In this document: positions 1 through 8,172 of the stretch, piece by piece
Layout: each line of letters begins with the position of its first letter
How positions within the stretch are numbered: position 1 is the first letter of the stretch
NCBI RefSeq assembly: GCF_905397395.1
Contig: NZ_CAJPVH010000011.1
Coordinates: 62,001-126,000 of the forward strand
DNA from: Cupriavidus campinensis
Lineage (GTDB): Bacteria > Pseudomonadota > Gammaproteobacteria > Burkholderiales > Burkholderiaceae
Direction of reading: 5' to 3'
DNA: 64,000 nucleotides
Translations under genes and position numbers: made by a program
The notes under the pieces: model-generated
What the model was told of the DNA's origin: nothing
The model's database searches: none
What the model saw: the letters and a program-made list of their open reading frames with translations, nothing else

Positions 1-362
1 GCTTCCAGCTCGGCCGCCTTCATGTAGTCCTCATCCGTGGCTTCCGGATTGGCGTAGATGGCGTCGCGCTCGCTCGCGGCGGCCCACATCTCGGTATGGC
101 CCATCATCACCACGTCCAGCACGCGGTTGTCTTCATAGCCGAACTGGTCCTGGCGCAGCTTGCCCAGGCGCACGCCCGGCTCCAGCATGACCTGGCCCGA
201 CGAGGGATCGAGGTCGCTGCCAAGGATCTTCATGAAGGTGGACTTGCCGCAGCCGTTCGCGCCGATCAGGCCGTAGCGGTTGCCTTCACCGAACTTGACC
301 GTGATGTTCTCGAACAGCGGCTTGGGGCCGAACTGCATGGTGATGTTTGCGGTAGAAAGCAC
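1..362 (-). CDS. ybiT: ABC-F family ATPase (YbiT-like), N-terminal part only
   Basis: This is the first 120 codons of a cytosolic ABC-F ATPase; the rest lies beyond the left edge. ABC-F proteins have two nucleotide-binding domains and no membrane domain, and many act on the ribosome. The visible part begins with a short strand reading TANITMQFG, followed by a Walker A motif (GANGCGKST) at about residues 31-39 and the stretch [11 protein letters not shown], which is very close to the YbiT subgroup as I remember it. I chose the GTG at 362 because AAAGG lies about 9 bases upstream. The ABC-F class is clear; assignment to YbiT rather than another ABC-F rests on N-terminal wording alone. Confidence 0.8.
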   Translation of the reverse strand, partial: MLSTANITMQFGPKPLFENITVKFGEGNRYGLIGANGCGKSTFMKILGSDLDPSSGQVMLEPGVRLGKLRQDQFGYEDNRVLDVVMMGHTEMWAAASERDAIYANPEATDEDYMKAAELE

Positions 363-423
363 GTCTGGAACCTTTGAATGCGTATGGGTGCGTAGAGGGA
401 GGCTGCGCGGGGCGCCTGCGCCG

Positions 424-449
424 CCCTGGCGGGCCCGGGCCTGCCAGGG
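424..449. terminator. GC-rich palindrome between ldcA and the ABC-F gene
   Basis: CCCTGGCGGGCCC and GGGCCTGCCAGGG form a 26-base near-perfect inverted repeat with one mismatch. It lies about 140 bases after the ldcA stop and 62 bases before the ABC-F start. No T-tract follows on either strand, so it could be a terminator-like hairpin or a protein site. The rest of the 363-589 gap shows nothing else I can support. Confidence 0.35.
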
Positions 450-589
450 TTGGGGGATCGCGTGGAAGACCTGCCCATCAGCGCGTCCGGCCTGGCAAAA
501 ATGCGGAAATAACCGGAGATTTTACCACTCGCGGGCCGTTAGCGGGGATTGCTCGGGCGATTACCGGCGGGCGCGGCGCGTTGTGACGG

Positions 590-1516
590 TTACAGCGTCG
601 GGTAGCCGGACAGGGCCAGCGTGAAGCCGTCCGCCTGGGCGGTCAGGCGGGCCTGCGCGCCCACCGGCAGCGTCAGCTTGCGCGGGCAGTGGCCGAACGG
701 CAGGCCGGTCAGCACCGGAATGCCGACTTCGGCACGCACGTAGTCGAACACGGCGTCCATGTCGTAGCCGTTGTCGTAGTCCGTGGTGCGGTAATTGGAG
801 AAATCGCCCAGCACCAGTGCCTGCTGGCGGGCCAGCACGCCGGCCTGCGCCAGTTGCAGCAGCATCCGCTCGATGCGGTACGGCGGCTCGTTGATGTCCT
901 CGAGAAACAGGATGCCGCCGTCGATCTTCGGCATGTAGGGGGTGCCAAGCAGGCTGCACAGCATGGCGAGGTTGCCGCCCCAGAACGTGCCGTCCACGGC
1001 CACGGGGCGTGCCAGCGCCTGCGGGGCCTCCACCGTGACCGTGTAGGCCGGGTCGCGCAGGATAGCCTCGAAGTGCTGCCACATGAACGCGTCCACCGGT
1101 TCGGCGCCGAAGTCGGCCAGCAGCATCGGGCCGGCAAACGTCACGCCCCCGGTGGCGGCGAGGTAGGCAAGCTGAAACCCCGTGAAATCGCTATGCCCGA
1201 CGATGGGCGTGCCGCTGGCGCGCGCCTGGTCGGCAATCCGCGCGAAATCGATCTTGCCGAGCAGCCGCCCCAGCCCGTAGCCGCCGCGCACGGCCAGCGT
1301 CAGTTCGCGCTGCGCACCGGTGCCGATGGCGTGGAGGTCGGCCAGCCGTTCGGCGTCCGTACCGCCGAAGCGCAGGTAGCGGCGGGCCAGCACGTCGGGG
1401 TTGCCCACGTGATAGCCGTGATGCTTGAGCCAGGCGCATCCACGTGCCGCAATCGCCACATCATGGGGGTAACCGGAAGACGCAATCAGGCGGACTTCGA
1501 TCGATTGGCTGCTCAT
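590..1516 (-). CDS. ldcA: LD-carboxypeptidase, peptidase family S66
   Basis: A 308-residue cytosolic serine peptidase that removes the terminal D-alanine from murein tetrapeptides during cell-wall recycling. The S66 triad is visible: Ser109 in GHSDFTG, Glu206 in FLEDINE and His276 in GLPFGHCPRK, with the usual spacing. Length matches the family. It is the last gene of the queE-queD-tadA-ldcA run, starting 5 bases after tadA ends, so it is probably co-transcribed although functionally unrelated. The start is an ATG with AAGG just upstream. Microcin-C self-immunity proteins (MccF) share the fold, but nothing here suggests a microcin locus. Confidence 0.9.
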   Translation of the reverse strand: MSSQSIEVRLIASSGYPHDVAIAARGCAWLKHHGYHVGNPDVLARRYLRFGGTDAERLADLHAIGTGAQRELTLAVRGGYGLGRLLGKIDFARIADQARASGTPIVGHSDFTGFQLAYLAATGGVTFAGPMLLADFGAEPVDAFMWQHFEAILRDPAYTVTVEAPQALARPVAVDGTFWGGNLAMLCSLLGTPYMPKIDGGILFLEDINEPPYRIERMLLQLAQAGVLARQQALVLGDFSNYRTTDYDNGYDMDAVFDYVRAEVGIPVLTGLPFGHCPRKLTLPVGAQARLTAQADGFTLALSGYPTL

Positions 1517-1521
1517 GGACC

Positions 1522-2085
<564 letters not shown>

Positions 2086-2562
2086 TCAGTCCTGCGCGGG
2101 CAGGCGTACCGGCGCGCTAACTTCGGCCCAGCAGTTCGGCGTTTCGAACAGCACGAGGCGGGTCAGTTGCAGATGGTGGCCAAAGCAGTCCTTGAACACG
2201 GGCGCGAGGATGTCGAACGCCACCTGGGCAAGGTTCTCCACCGTGGGAATGGACTCGAGCACCACGGTCTTGTGGTTTTCCATCGACTGGAGGAAGTTCA
2301 GCAGCGCCGTATCGCCCCGGTAGATCAGGAAGGCGTGGTCCCACTTCGAGACCAGATGCTCGTTGGCGAGCGTCTTGATGTCGCCGAAGTCGAGGATCAT
2401 GCCGTCGTCGGAGGCGCCTTCCTTGTGCAGGACTTCGCCCGACAGGGTCAGGTCCAGGCGGTAGCGGTGGCCATGAATGTTGCGGCACTGGCCGCCATGG
2501 CTAGGGATACGGTGGCCGGAATCGAACTCCAGGCGACGGGTGATGGAGACTTGTTTGGTCAT
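2086..2562 (-). CDS. queD: 6-carboxy-5,6,7,8-tetrahydropterin synthase QueD
   Basis: Second enzyme of the preQ0/queuosine pathway, making 6-carboxytetrahydropterin from dihydroneopterin triphosphate. The 158-residue protein has the zinc ligands His17, His30 and His32 (FDSGHRI and NIHGHRY) and the catalytic Cys26 between them. It begins 3 bases after queE ends, so the two consecutive enzymes of the pathway are tightly coupled. The C-terminal SAPVRLPAQD tail is short and unremarkable. A eukaryote-type PTPS function is unlikely because of the Cys position and the queE neighbour. Confidence 0.93.
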   Translation of the reverse strand: MTKQVSITRRLEFDSGHRIPSHGGQCRNIHGHRYRLDLTLSGEVLHKEGASDDGMILDFGDIKTLANEHLVSKWDHAFLIYRGDTALLNFLQSMENHKTVVLESIPTVENLAQVAFDILAPVFKDCFGHHLQLTRLVLFETPNCWAEVSAPVRLPAQD

Positions 2563-2565
2563 GGA

Positions 2566-3210
2566 TCAGCGAATGCCAAGCAGCTTGTGGGTCTGCAGCG
2601 ACAGGCGCCAGCGCGGGTGGCGCTGGCAGAATTCCACCGCCGCGGCCGTATTCTGCCGGGCCAGCGGGCCATCCATGGCTTGCACCATGAAATAGCGAAA
2701 ATCCAGCTGCTCGTATGCCGCGAAGTCCTGGCCGTCCTGCGGGATGACAACCTTGAGTTCGTCGCCGCGCGTCACCACGAGATCCGCGCCCATCTTCGGG
2801 CTCACGCAGACCCAGTCGATGCCGTCCGGCACGGGCAGCGTGCCGTTGGTCTCGATGGCGATCTCGAAGCCCTGCGCGTGCAGCGCGTCGATCAGCGGCG
2901 CGTCCAGCTGGAGCAGCGGCTCGCCGCCGGTGCAGACCACGAGCGGCTTGCCGCCGGCGCTGCCAGGGCCCTGGGGCCATTCCGAGGCCACCACGGCCGC
3001 CAACTCCTCGGCGGTTTTGTACTTGCCGCCGCGCGTGCCGTCCGTGCCAACGAAGTCTGTGTCACAGAACTGGCAGACCGCGCGCGCCCGGTCTTCTTCG
3101 CGGCCGGTCCACAGGTTGCAACCCGAGAAACGGCAGAACACCGCAGCGCGGCCGGCGTTGGCGCCTTCGCCCTGCAGCGTGTAGAAGATTTCCTTGACGG
3201 CGTAAGTCAT
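2566..3210 (-). CDS. queE: 7-carboxy-7-deazaguanine synthase QueE (radical SAM)
   Basis: Radical-SAM enzyme converting 6-carboxytetrahydropterin to 7-carboxy-7-deazaguanine for tRNA queuosine. The cluster-binding cysteines have the QueE-type spacing C-x14-C-x2-C (FSGCNL ... VCQFCDTDF) instead of the usual Cx3Cx2C. The N-terminus EIFYTLQGEG is the standard substrate-contact segment. I place the start at the ATG at 3210, not the ATG nine codons upstream at 3237, because a good -10 box lies at 3239-3244 and would put the transcription start downstream of the longer start. It heads the queE-queD-tadA-ldcA operon. Confidence 0.92.
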   Translation of the reverse strand: MTYAVKEIFYTLQGEGANAGRAAVFCRFSGCNLWTGREEDRARAVCQFCDTDFVGTDGTRGGKYKTAEELAAVVASEWPQGPGSAGGKPLVVCTGGEPLLQLDAPLIDALHAQGFEIAIETNGTLPVPDGIDWVCVSPKMGADLVVTRGDELKVVIPQDGQDFAAYEQLDFRYFMVQAMDGPLARQNTAAAVEFCQRHPRWRLSLQTHKLLGIR

Positions 3211-3238
3211 TATGTGGGGTAGCGACGAGCAACCCATT

Positions 3239-3268
3239 AGTATAGCAAGGGACTAGGGTTTTCGCTAA
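3239..3268 (-). promoter_or_regulatory. Sigma-70 type promoter for queE-queD-tadA-ldcA
   Basis: On the minus strand TTAGCG (3268-3263) and TATACT (3244-3239) are separated by 18 bases. The -10 is one base from consensus; the -35 is weak. I see no preQ1-riboswitch-like pseudoknot in the roughly 25-base leader that follows. Confidence 0.5.
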
Positions 3269-3295
3269 GGCGCACCCTGCTCCGCTGATGGCCGC

Positions 3296-4183
3296 CTAAG
3301 GCGCCAGCCGCTCCTGCAGGAAGTCCAGGAACACGGCAATACGGGCCGATAGCTGCGTGTTGAGGTAGTAAACGGCGTGGATCGGCTGCCGGACCTCGAT
3401 CGTACTGCCCTTCAGCACCTGCACCAGCCGGCCCGCGCGCCGGTCGGCATCGGTCATGAAATCGGCCAGGCTGACGATGCCCTGCCCGGCCAGCGCCAGC
3501 TGCCGTAGCGTCTCGCCGCTCGACGCCGAGATTTGCGGACGAATCTCCACTTCCGCGCCATTCTCGCCCCGCAGCGGCCAGCGATTCAACGACTCCGGCT
3601 GGGTGAAACCAAGCAAGGTGTGATCGCCAAGCTCGGCCACGGTGGCCGGGATGCCACGCGCATTCAGGTAATCAGGACTGGCCAGCACGCGGATGCGGTT
3701 GCTGCCCAGCGCCCGCGCGTGCAGCGTGGAATCGCGCAGCGTGCCGATACGGATCGCCACGTCGGTGCGGTGTTCGAGCAGATCGATGATCTGGTCGTTG
3801 GTATTCAGTTCGAGCTCGATTTCCGGGTAAGCCGCGCGGAAGGCGCCGACCAGCGGCACCACCACGTGCAGCATGAACGGCGACGCCGCGTTCACGCGCA
3901 GCCGCCCCGCCGGCCGCTGGCGGCGCAGCGCCATCTGCTCCTCGGCCAGATCTGCCGCCGCCAGGATCTGGCGCGCGTGGGCGAGCATCGCCGCGCCCTC
4001 CTCGGTCAACTCCAGCCGCCGCGTGGTCCGGCGCAGCAGCGTGGTTTCCAGCTTCTCCTCCAGCCGGGACAGCGCCCGGCTGACCCCGGAGACGGTCTGG
4101 TCGAGCTGCTCCGCAGCGGCGGTGATCGAGCCGCTATCCACCACGGTCGCAAAGGCGAGCAATTCTTCTAGCGTCAGTTTCAT
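3296..4183 (-). CDS. LysR-family regulator, YafC-like
   Basis: A 295-residue LysR-type transcription factor: N-terminal winged helix-turn-helix (about residues 17-36, GSITAAAEQLDQTVSGVSRAL), then a co-inducer-binding domain with the LTRR pattern of the YafC/CrgA-like group (TTRRLELTEEG; DVAIRIGTLRDS). It is divergent from an MFS exporter and, beyond it, dkgB. In E. coli, yafC sits beside dkgB, so this regulator probably controls the exporter-reductase pair and itself. The effector is unknown. The start is the ATG at 4183, with the putative operator directly upstream. Confidence 0.88.
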   Translation of the reverse strand: MKLTLEELLAFATVVDSGSITAAAEQLDQTVSGVSRALSRLEEKLETTLLRRTTRRLELTEEGAAMLAHARQILAAADLAEEQMALRRQRPAGRLRVNAASPFMLHVVVPLVGAFRAAYPEIELELNTNDQIIDLLEHRTDVAIRIGTLRDSTLHARALGSNRIRVLASPDYLNARGIPATVAELGDHTLLGFTQPESLNRWPLRGENGAEVEIRPQISASSGETLRQLALAGQGIVSLADFMTDADRRAGRLVQVLKGSTIEVRQPIHAVYYLNTQLSARIAVFLDFLQERLAP

Positions 4184-4185
4184 CC

Positions 4186-4200
4186 TTGAATTTTAGTCAA
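4186..4200. promoter_or_regulatory. LysR-type T-N11-A operator
   Basis: TTGAATTTTAGTCAA is an inverted repeat TTGA/TCAA holding a T-N11-A core. It starts 2 bases upstream of the LysR start codon, in the 104-base divergent gap before the MFS gene. Position and form fit autoregulation and control of the divergent genes. Confidence 0.5.
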
Positions 4201-4287
4201 ATATCTTTGGCTGATCACGGGGTTTTTCTGCAAGAAAGCACGCGGCACACTGCGTCCATCGAAAAAACCTGCTTGAGGATGTTCGAC

Positions 4288-5496
4288 ATGCCTATTGCCT
4301 TGCTGGCGCTAACGATCAGCGCCTTTGCCATCGGGACGACGGAATTCGTGATCGTCGGCCTGATTCCGACCATCGCGGCGGACCTGCACATCTCGGTGCC
4401 GTCCGCCGGCCTGCTGGTGAGCCTGTACGCACTGGGCGTGGCTGTCGGCGCGCCAGTGCTGACCGCCCTCACCGGCCGCCTGCCCCGCAAGCTGCTGCTG
4501 CTCTCCCTGATGGCGCTGTTCACCGCCGGCAACCTGCTGGCGTGGAAGGCGCCGAGCTATGAATCGCTGATCATGGCGCGCATTCTTACCGGCCTCGCGC
4601 ATGGCGTGTTCTTCTCGATCGGCTCGACCATCGCCACCGGCCTGGTGCCAAAGGAGCGCGCCGCGAGCGCCATCGCCATCATGTTTACCGGCCTGACCGT
4701 GGCACTGGTGACCGGCGTGCCGCTTGGGACATTCATCGGCCAGCATTTTGGCTGGCGCGAGACCTTCCTGGCCGTGTCCGGTCTCGGCGTGATCGCCTTT
4801 ATCGGCAGCCTGCTGTTCGTGCCCTCGCAGATCCGCCATTCCCCGCCCGCCTCGCTGTTGCAGCAGGCGCGGGTACTGGCCGAGCCGCGGCTACTGCTGG
4901 TTTATGCGAAAACGGCCATCGGCTACGGCGGATCGTTCATTCCGTTCACCTTCCTTGCCCCGATCCTGCAGGACGTCTCGGGCTTCAGCGCCGGCGCCGT
5001 GGGGCTGGTGATGCTGGTGTATGGCGTGTCCGTGGCGGTGGGCAATATCTGGGGTGGTCGGCTGGCGGATCGGCATGGCCCGATTCCAGCGCTGCGCATC
5101 GTATTTCTCCTACTCGCCGCCGTGCTGTTCGTGCTGACCTTCACCGCGCCGCACCGCTGGCTGGTGGTGGCCACGGTGCTGGCCTGGGGCGCGGTTGCCT
5201 TCGGCAATGTGCCGGGCTTGCAGGTCTACGTGGTGAAGCAGGCGGAGCGCCATACGCCGCAGGCCGTGGACGTGGCCTCCGGCCTCAATATCGCCGCGTT
5301 CAATCTCGGCATTGCCGGGGCGGCGTGGGCGGGCGGGCTGATCGTCCAGCATCTGGGGCTGATGCATACGCCGTGGATCGGCGCGCTGGTGGTGCTCGTG
5401 GCGCTGGGCCTGACCGAATGGAGCGGCCGGCTGGACCGCGCCGCCGGCATCGATCCCCGTGCGGGCAATGTGCCGGCCGGGGCGATGTCTCATTGA
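4288..5496 (+). CDS. MFS transporter, DHA1 drug/sugar-efflux type
   Basis: Inner-membrane 12-helix transporter of the YdhP/AraJ-like DHA1 branch, probably a proton-driven exporter. The N-terminus reads AISAFAIGTTEF-like with the GTTEFVIVGLIP signature in helix 1, motif A-like residues GRLPRK after helix 2 and a GVPLGTFIG helix-5 motif. About 402 residues is normal. An open frame runs back to 4186, but the ATG at 4288 has GAGG 9 bases upstream and begins right at helix 1. It is divergent from the LysR regulator and 33 bases before dkgB. Substrate unknown. Confidence 0.88.
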   Translation: MPIALLALTISAFAIGTTEFVIVGLIPTIAADLHISVPSAGLLVSLYALGVAVGAPVLTALTGRLPRKLLLLSLMALFTAGNLLAWKAPSYESLIMARILTGLAHGVFFSIGSTIATGLVPKERAASAIAIMFTGLTVALVTGVPLGTFIGQHFGWRETFLAVSGLGVIAFIGSLLFVPSQIRHSPPASLLQQARVLAEPRLLLVYAKTAIGYGGSFIPFTFLAPILQDVSGFSAGAVGLVMLVYGVSVAVGNIWGGRLADRHGPIPALRIVFLLLAAVLFVLTFTAPHRWLVVATVLAWGAVAFGNVPGLQVYVVKQAERHTPQAVDVASGLNIAAFNLGIAGAAWAGGLIVQHLGLMHTPWIGALVVLVALGLTEWSGRLDRAAGIDPRAGNVPAGAMSH

Positions 5497-5529
5497 TTTT
5501 TGCCAACCTTCCTTTCATCGGAGAACTTC

Positions 5530-6330
5530 ATGCAGATTCCGCAACTTGGCCTTGGCACCTTCCGACTCAAGGACCAGCAGGTCATCGATTCCGTGACGAT
5601 GGGGCTGGAGGTGGGCTATCGCCACATCGACACGGCCCAGATCTACGGCAACGAGGCCGAAGTAGGCCGCGCGATTGCCGCCAGCGGCGTGGCGCGTGAC
5701 GACCTGTTCGTGACGACCAAGATCTGGACCGAGCACCTGGGCCGCGACGCCTTGCGCGCCAGCCTTGAGACGAGTCTTGAGAAACTGAAGCTTGATCGGG
5801 TCGATCTGACGCTGATCCATTGGCCGTCGCCGGGCGACGCGTTGCCGGTGGCCGAGTACATGGAAGCGCTGGCGCAGGCCCAGGCCGCCGGGCTGACGCG
5901 TGCGATTGGCGTGTCGAATTTCACCATCGGGCACCTGAAGCAAGCCATCGACGCCATTGGCGCGCCGGCCATCGCCACGAACCAGATCGAACTGCATCCC
6001 TTCCTGCAGAACCGCAAGGTGGCGGGGTTCATGCGCGAACAGGGGATTCACCTGACGGCCTATATGCCGCTGGCCTACGGCAAGGTGATGGAGGATGCCG
6101 TACTACGCCGGATTGCCGCCGTGCGAGACGCCACGCCGGCGCAGGTGGCGCTGGCGTGGCTGATGCAACAGGGCTATGCGGTGATTCCGTCGTCCACCCG
6201 GCGCGCCAACCTTGAGAGCAATCTCGCGGCGGCGCGGCTCACGCTGACAGCCGGCGAGATGGCCGAGATTGCCGCGCTGGACCGGGGCGAGCGGCTGGCC
6301 AACCCCGCCTTCGCGCCGCAATGGGACTGA
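5530..6330 (+). CDS. dkgB: Aldo/keto reductase, 2,5-diketo-D-gluconate reductase B type
   Basis: NADPH-dependent carbonyl reductase of the AKR5 group, likely acting on small aldehydes such as methylglyoxal or on diketogluconate. The catalytic tetrad is visible: Asp34 and Tyr39 in [15 protein letters not shown], Lys64 in VTTKIW and His97 in LIHWPSP. The protein aligns closely, from memory, with E. coli DkgB from the GLGTFRLKD start to the final QWD. GGAGA lies 5 bases before the chosen ATG. It follows the MFS exporter, and the LysR gene beyond looks like YafC, the E. coli dkgB neighbour. Its stop codon lies inside a 13-bp tandem repeat. Confidence 0.9.
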   Translation: MQIPQLGLGTFRLKDQQVIDSVTMGLEVGYRHIDTAQIYGNEAEVGRAIAASGVARDDLFVTTKIWTEHLGRDALRASLETSLEKLKLDRVDLTLIHWPSPGDALPVAEYMEALAQAQAAGLTRAIGVSNFTIGHLKQAIDAIGAPAIATNQIELHPFLQNRKVAGFMREQGIHLTAYMPLAYGKVMEDAVLRRIAAVRDATPAQVALAWLMQQGYAVIPSSTRRANLESNLAAARLTLTAGEMAEIAALDRGERLANPAFAPQWD

Positions 6331-6360
6331 CGACTGGGACTAACGACTGGGACTGACGCC
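6322..6360 (+). repeat. Three 13-bp tandem repeats over the dkgB stop
   Basis: TGGGACTGACGAC, TGGGACTAACGAC and TGGGACTGACGCC follow each other without spacer. The first copy supplies the last two codons (Trp-Asp) and stop of dkgB; because 13 is not a multiple of three, each further copy repeats the sense of Trp-Asp-stop in another frame. Confidence 0.9.
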
Positions 6361-6365
6361 GGCAA

Positions 6366-6875
6366 TCAGCGCGGCGCGCCGAGGAAGTCCATCTTGCCGA
6401 TCTGCACGCCCTTGTGGCGCAGCAGGTCGTAGGCGGTGGTCACGTGGAAGTAGAAGTTCGGCAGCGCGAAGCCCAGCAGGTAGCTTTTGCCGTCGAAGGT
6501 GACCGGGCCATTGCGGAGCTTGAGTTCCACGGTGCGCGTGTCGCTGCCCTCCAGCTGCTCGGGGCGGATCGACTTCAGGAAACCGATGGTCTTGGCGATG
6601 CGCTCCTGCAGCTCGGGGAACGTCGCCTCGGTATCGGCGTAGGACGGAATCTCGATCCCGGCCAGCCGCGCGGCGCAGCCCTTGGCGGAATCACTGGCGC
6701 GCTGCACCTGGGCGGGCAGCGCGTCCATGTCGGCAATCAGACGCGTCTGAATCAGCTCGGATTCGTCGATCCCCTGCGCCTTGGCGTGGGCAGCGCCCTT
6801 TTCAAGAATCGCCGATAGATTGCTCAGTGCGCGGATGAACGGCGGGATCGAAACGTCATACATCGAGAGGGCCAT
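6366..6875 (-). CDS. DUF1993 family protein
   Basis: A 169-residue soluble protein of the DUF1993 family, a four-helix DinB/YfiT-like fold whose role is unknown. It shows the typical opening SMYDVSIPPFIRALSNL, the internal PELQERIAKTIGFLKSI and the ending FYFHVTTAYDLLRHKGVQIGK-type segment. The start at 6875 has a strong AAGGAG 5 bases upstream; a longer open frame to 7019 lacks that and would overlap the next gene. It lies just downstream of the EEP-fold gene on the same strand and may share its transcript. Confidence 0.85.
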   Translation of the reverse strand: MALSMYDVSIPPFIRALSNLSAILEKGAAHAKAQGIDESELIQTRLIADMDALPAQVQRASDSAKGCAARLAGIEIPSYADTEATFPELQERIAKTIGFLKSIRPEQLEGSDTRTVELKLRNGPVTFDGKSYLLGFALPNFYFHVTTAYDLLRHKGVQIGKMDFLGAPR

Positions 6876-6987
6876 TTGGGCTCCTTGGGTGCGGTGTCGT
6901 GGGGGTGCGCGGCAGTGCCGCCGCTGTGCTGCAGACGGGAGGATAGATCGAATCGCGCATGCCTGCTGGCCGCGCCCCCGAACGCCG

Positions 6988-8028
6988 CTACTCCAACCCG
7001 TCAAGATAGGCGTCACCATCGTCGATGCCGAATTCGACCCACATCGGCAGATGGTCGCTCATCCGGTAAGTGCGCCAGTCCTTGAAGCCGCGCCCCGGCT
7101 TGGCGGCCCGCTGCCGGGCGTAGGCCGCCTCGTCCTCGATCCGGTAGACGTGCTCGTAGAAGTCGAACACGCCGGCCTTGCCGGTGGGCGTCAGGTGCGC
7201 CAGTCGGCTGAGATAGGCGATCTGGTCGTAATGCTTGTTCTTGTCGACGTTGGAGCCCGGCACGGCCTGCAGGGCTTCCGGCACCGCGAAGCCGGCCCGG
7301 GTCATGGCCTCCATGGTCACGTCGTTGCGGTTGAAGATGTTGAAGTCGCCCAGCACGATCAGGTTGCCCGGCTCCGGCGGGATGCCGGGCGCGTATTGCG
7401 GCGCGCCGGAGAGCTTGCCGGCATGTTTGGCCAGCGTGCGGGCGAACGCCGTGATCTCGGCCAGCCGGCGCGGGTCCACGGCCACGCTCTTGCCGTAGTA
7501 GATGTGGACCGTTGCGAGGGTCAGGTAAGCCCAGCCGGCCCGGAAGCCCGCGATATAAGGCGAGCGCGCCATCTGCACCGGCTCCTCGGGCGCGCCCTTC
7601 TCCTTCGCCAGCACCAGTTCGGCGGCCAGTCCGGTGAACGAGACCTTGCGCCGGTCGTACAGGTAGGCCATGCGCTCGGCGTTGCCGGAGGTGCCCAGCG
7701 TCACGTCAGTCACCAGGAAATCCCACCAGCTACCCAATATCCGTTGCAGCCGCTGGAGCGGATAGAGGCCGCTGCGCACCTCCTGGATGGCGATCAGATC
7801 AAAGCGGCTCAGGATTTCGGCGATGTAGTAGTACGCCTCGTCGTCACGGTAGCCGTACTTGCCCGAGTCGAACTCGCGGATATTCCAGGTGGCCAGCAGC
7901 AGCGTGTCGGTGGCGGTGCGCGGTGGAATGGCAGCGGCCAGCGCGGGCCGCAGGCGCTTCAGCCCGTCGATGGTGCGCCTGCGTACGTCCGTATCCTCGA
8001 TCTGTTTCAGCCCTGCGTAGTACGGCAT
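6988..8028 (-). CDS. Endonuclease/exonuclease/phosphatase-fold protein
   Basis: A 346-residue metal-dependent hydrolase of the EEP superfamily (DNase I, exonuclease III, phosphodiesterases). Core motifs in order are ATWNIREF (strand with metal-linked Asn), LIAIQEV (catalytic Glu), NLIVLGDFNIFN (Asp/Asn pair) and a terminal SDHLPMWVEF (Asp-His). There is no signal peptide, so it is probably cytosolic. Substrate could be nucleic acid or a phosphoester and cannot be decided here. GGAG lies 7 bases before the ATG, inside the palindrome CACTCCGGAGTG (8033-8044). The preceding TonB receptor gene is separated from it by a clear terminator. Confidence 0.82.
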   Translation of the reverse strand: MPYYAGLKQIEDTDVRRRTIDGLKRLRPALAAAIPPRTATDTLLLATWNIREFDSGKYGYRDDEAYYYIAEILSRFDLIAIQEVRSGLYPLQRLQRILGSWWDFLVTDVTLGTSGNAERMAYLYDRRKVSFTGLAAELVLAKEKGAPEEPVQMARSPYIAGFRAGWAYLTLATVHIYYGKSVAVDPRRLAEITAFARTLAKHAGKLSGAPQYAPGIPPEPGNLIVLGDFNIFNRNDVTMEAMTRAGFAVPEALQAVPGSNVDKNKHYDQIAYLSRLAHLTPTGKAGVFDFYEHVYRIEDEAAYARQRAAKPGRGFKDWRTYRMSDHLPMWVEFGIDDGDAYLDGLE

Positions 8029-8117
8029 GTGTCACTCCGGAGTGGGTGGTGCCACGCATTGTCACAGCAGACCACGACAGTTCCGATTGATTGGCTGGAT
8101 TGTCTGACGAGGGTCAA

Positions 8118-8152
8118 GAAAAAACGCCGGCTGCCCTGGGCAAGCCGGCGTT
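8118..8152 (-). terminator. Intrinsic terminator of the TonB receptor gene
   Basis: AACGCCGGCT and AGCCGGCGTT form a 10-bp stem around a 10-base loop. On the minus strand it is followed directly by a run of T. It starts 20 bases after the receptor stop codon. Confidence 0.82.
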
Positions 8153-8172
8153 CGCCATGGCTGATCGGGCGA

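Noticed and set aside
3211..3238. preQ1 riboswitch before queE
   Set aside because: The leader after the likely transcription start is only about 25 bases and shows no aptamer-like stem plus A-rich tail.
8033..8044. Operator at CACTCCGGAGTG before the EEP-fold gene
   Set aside because: A perfect 12-base palindrome, but it contains the Shine-Dalgarno and is short enough to arise by chance at this GC content.
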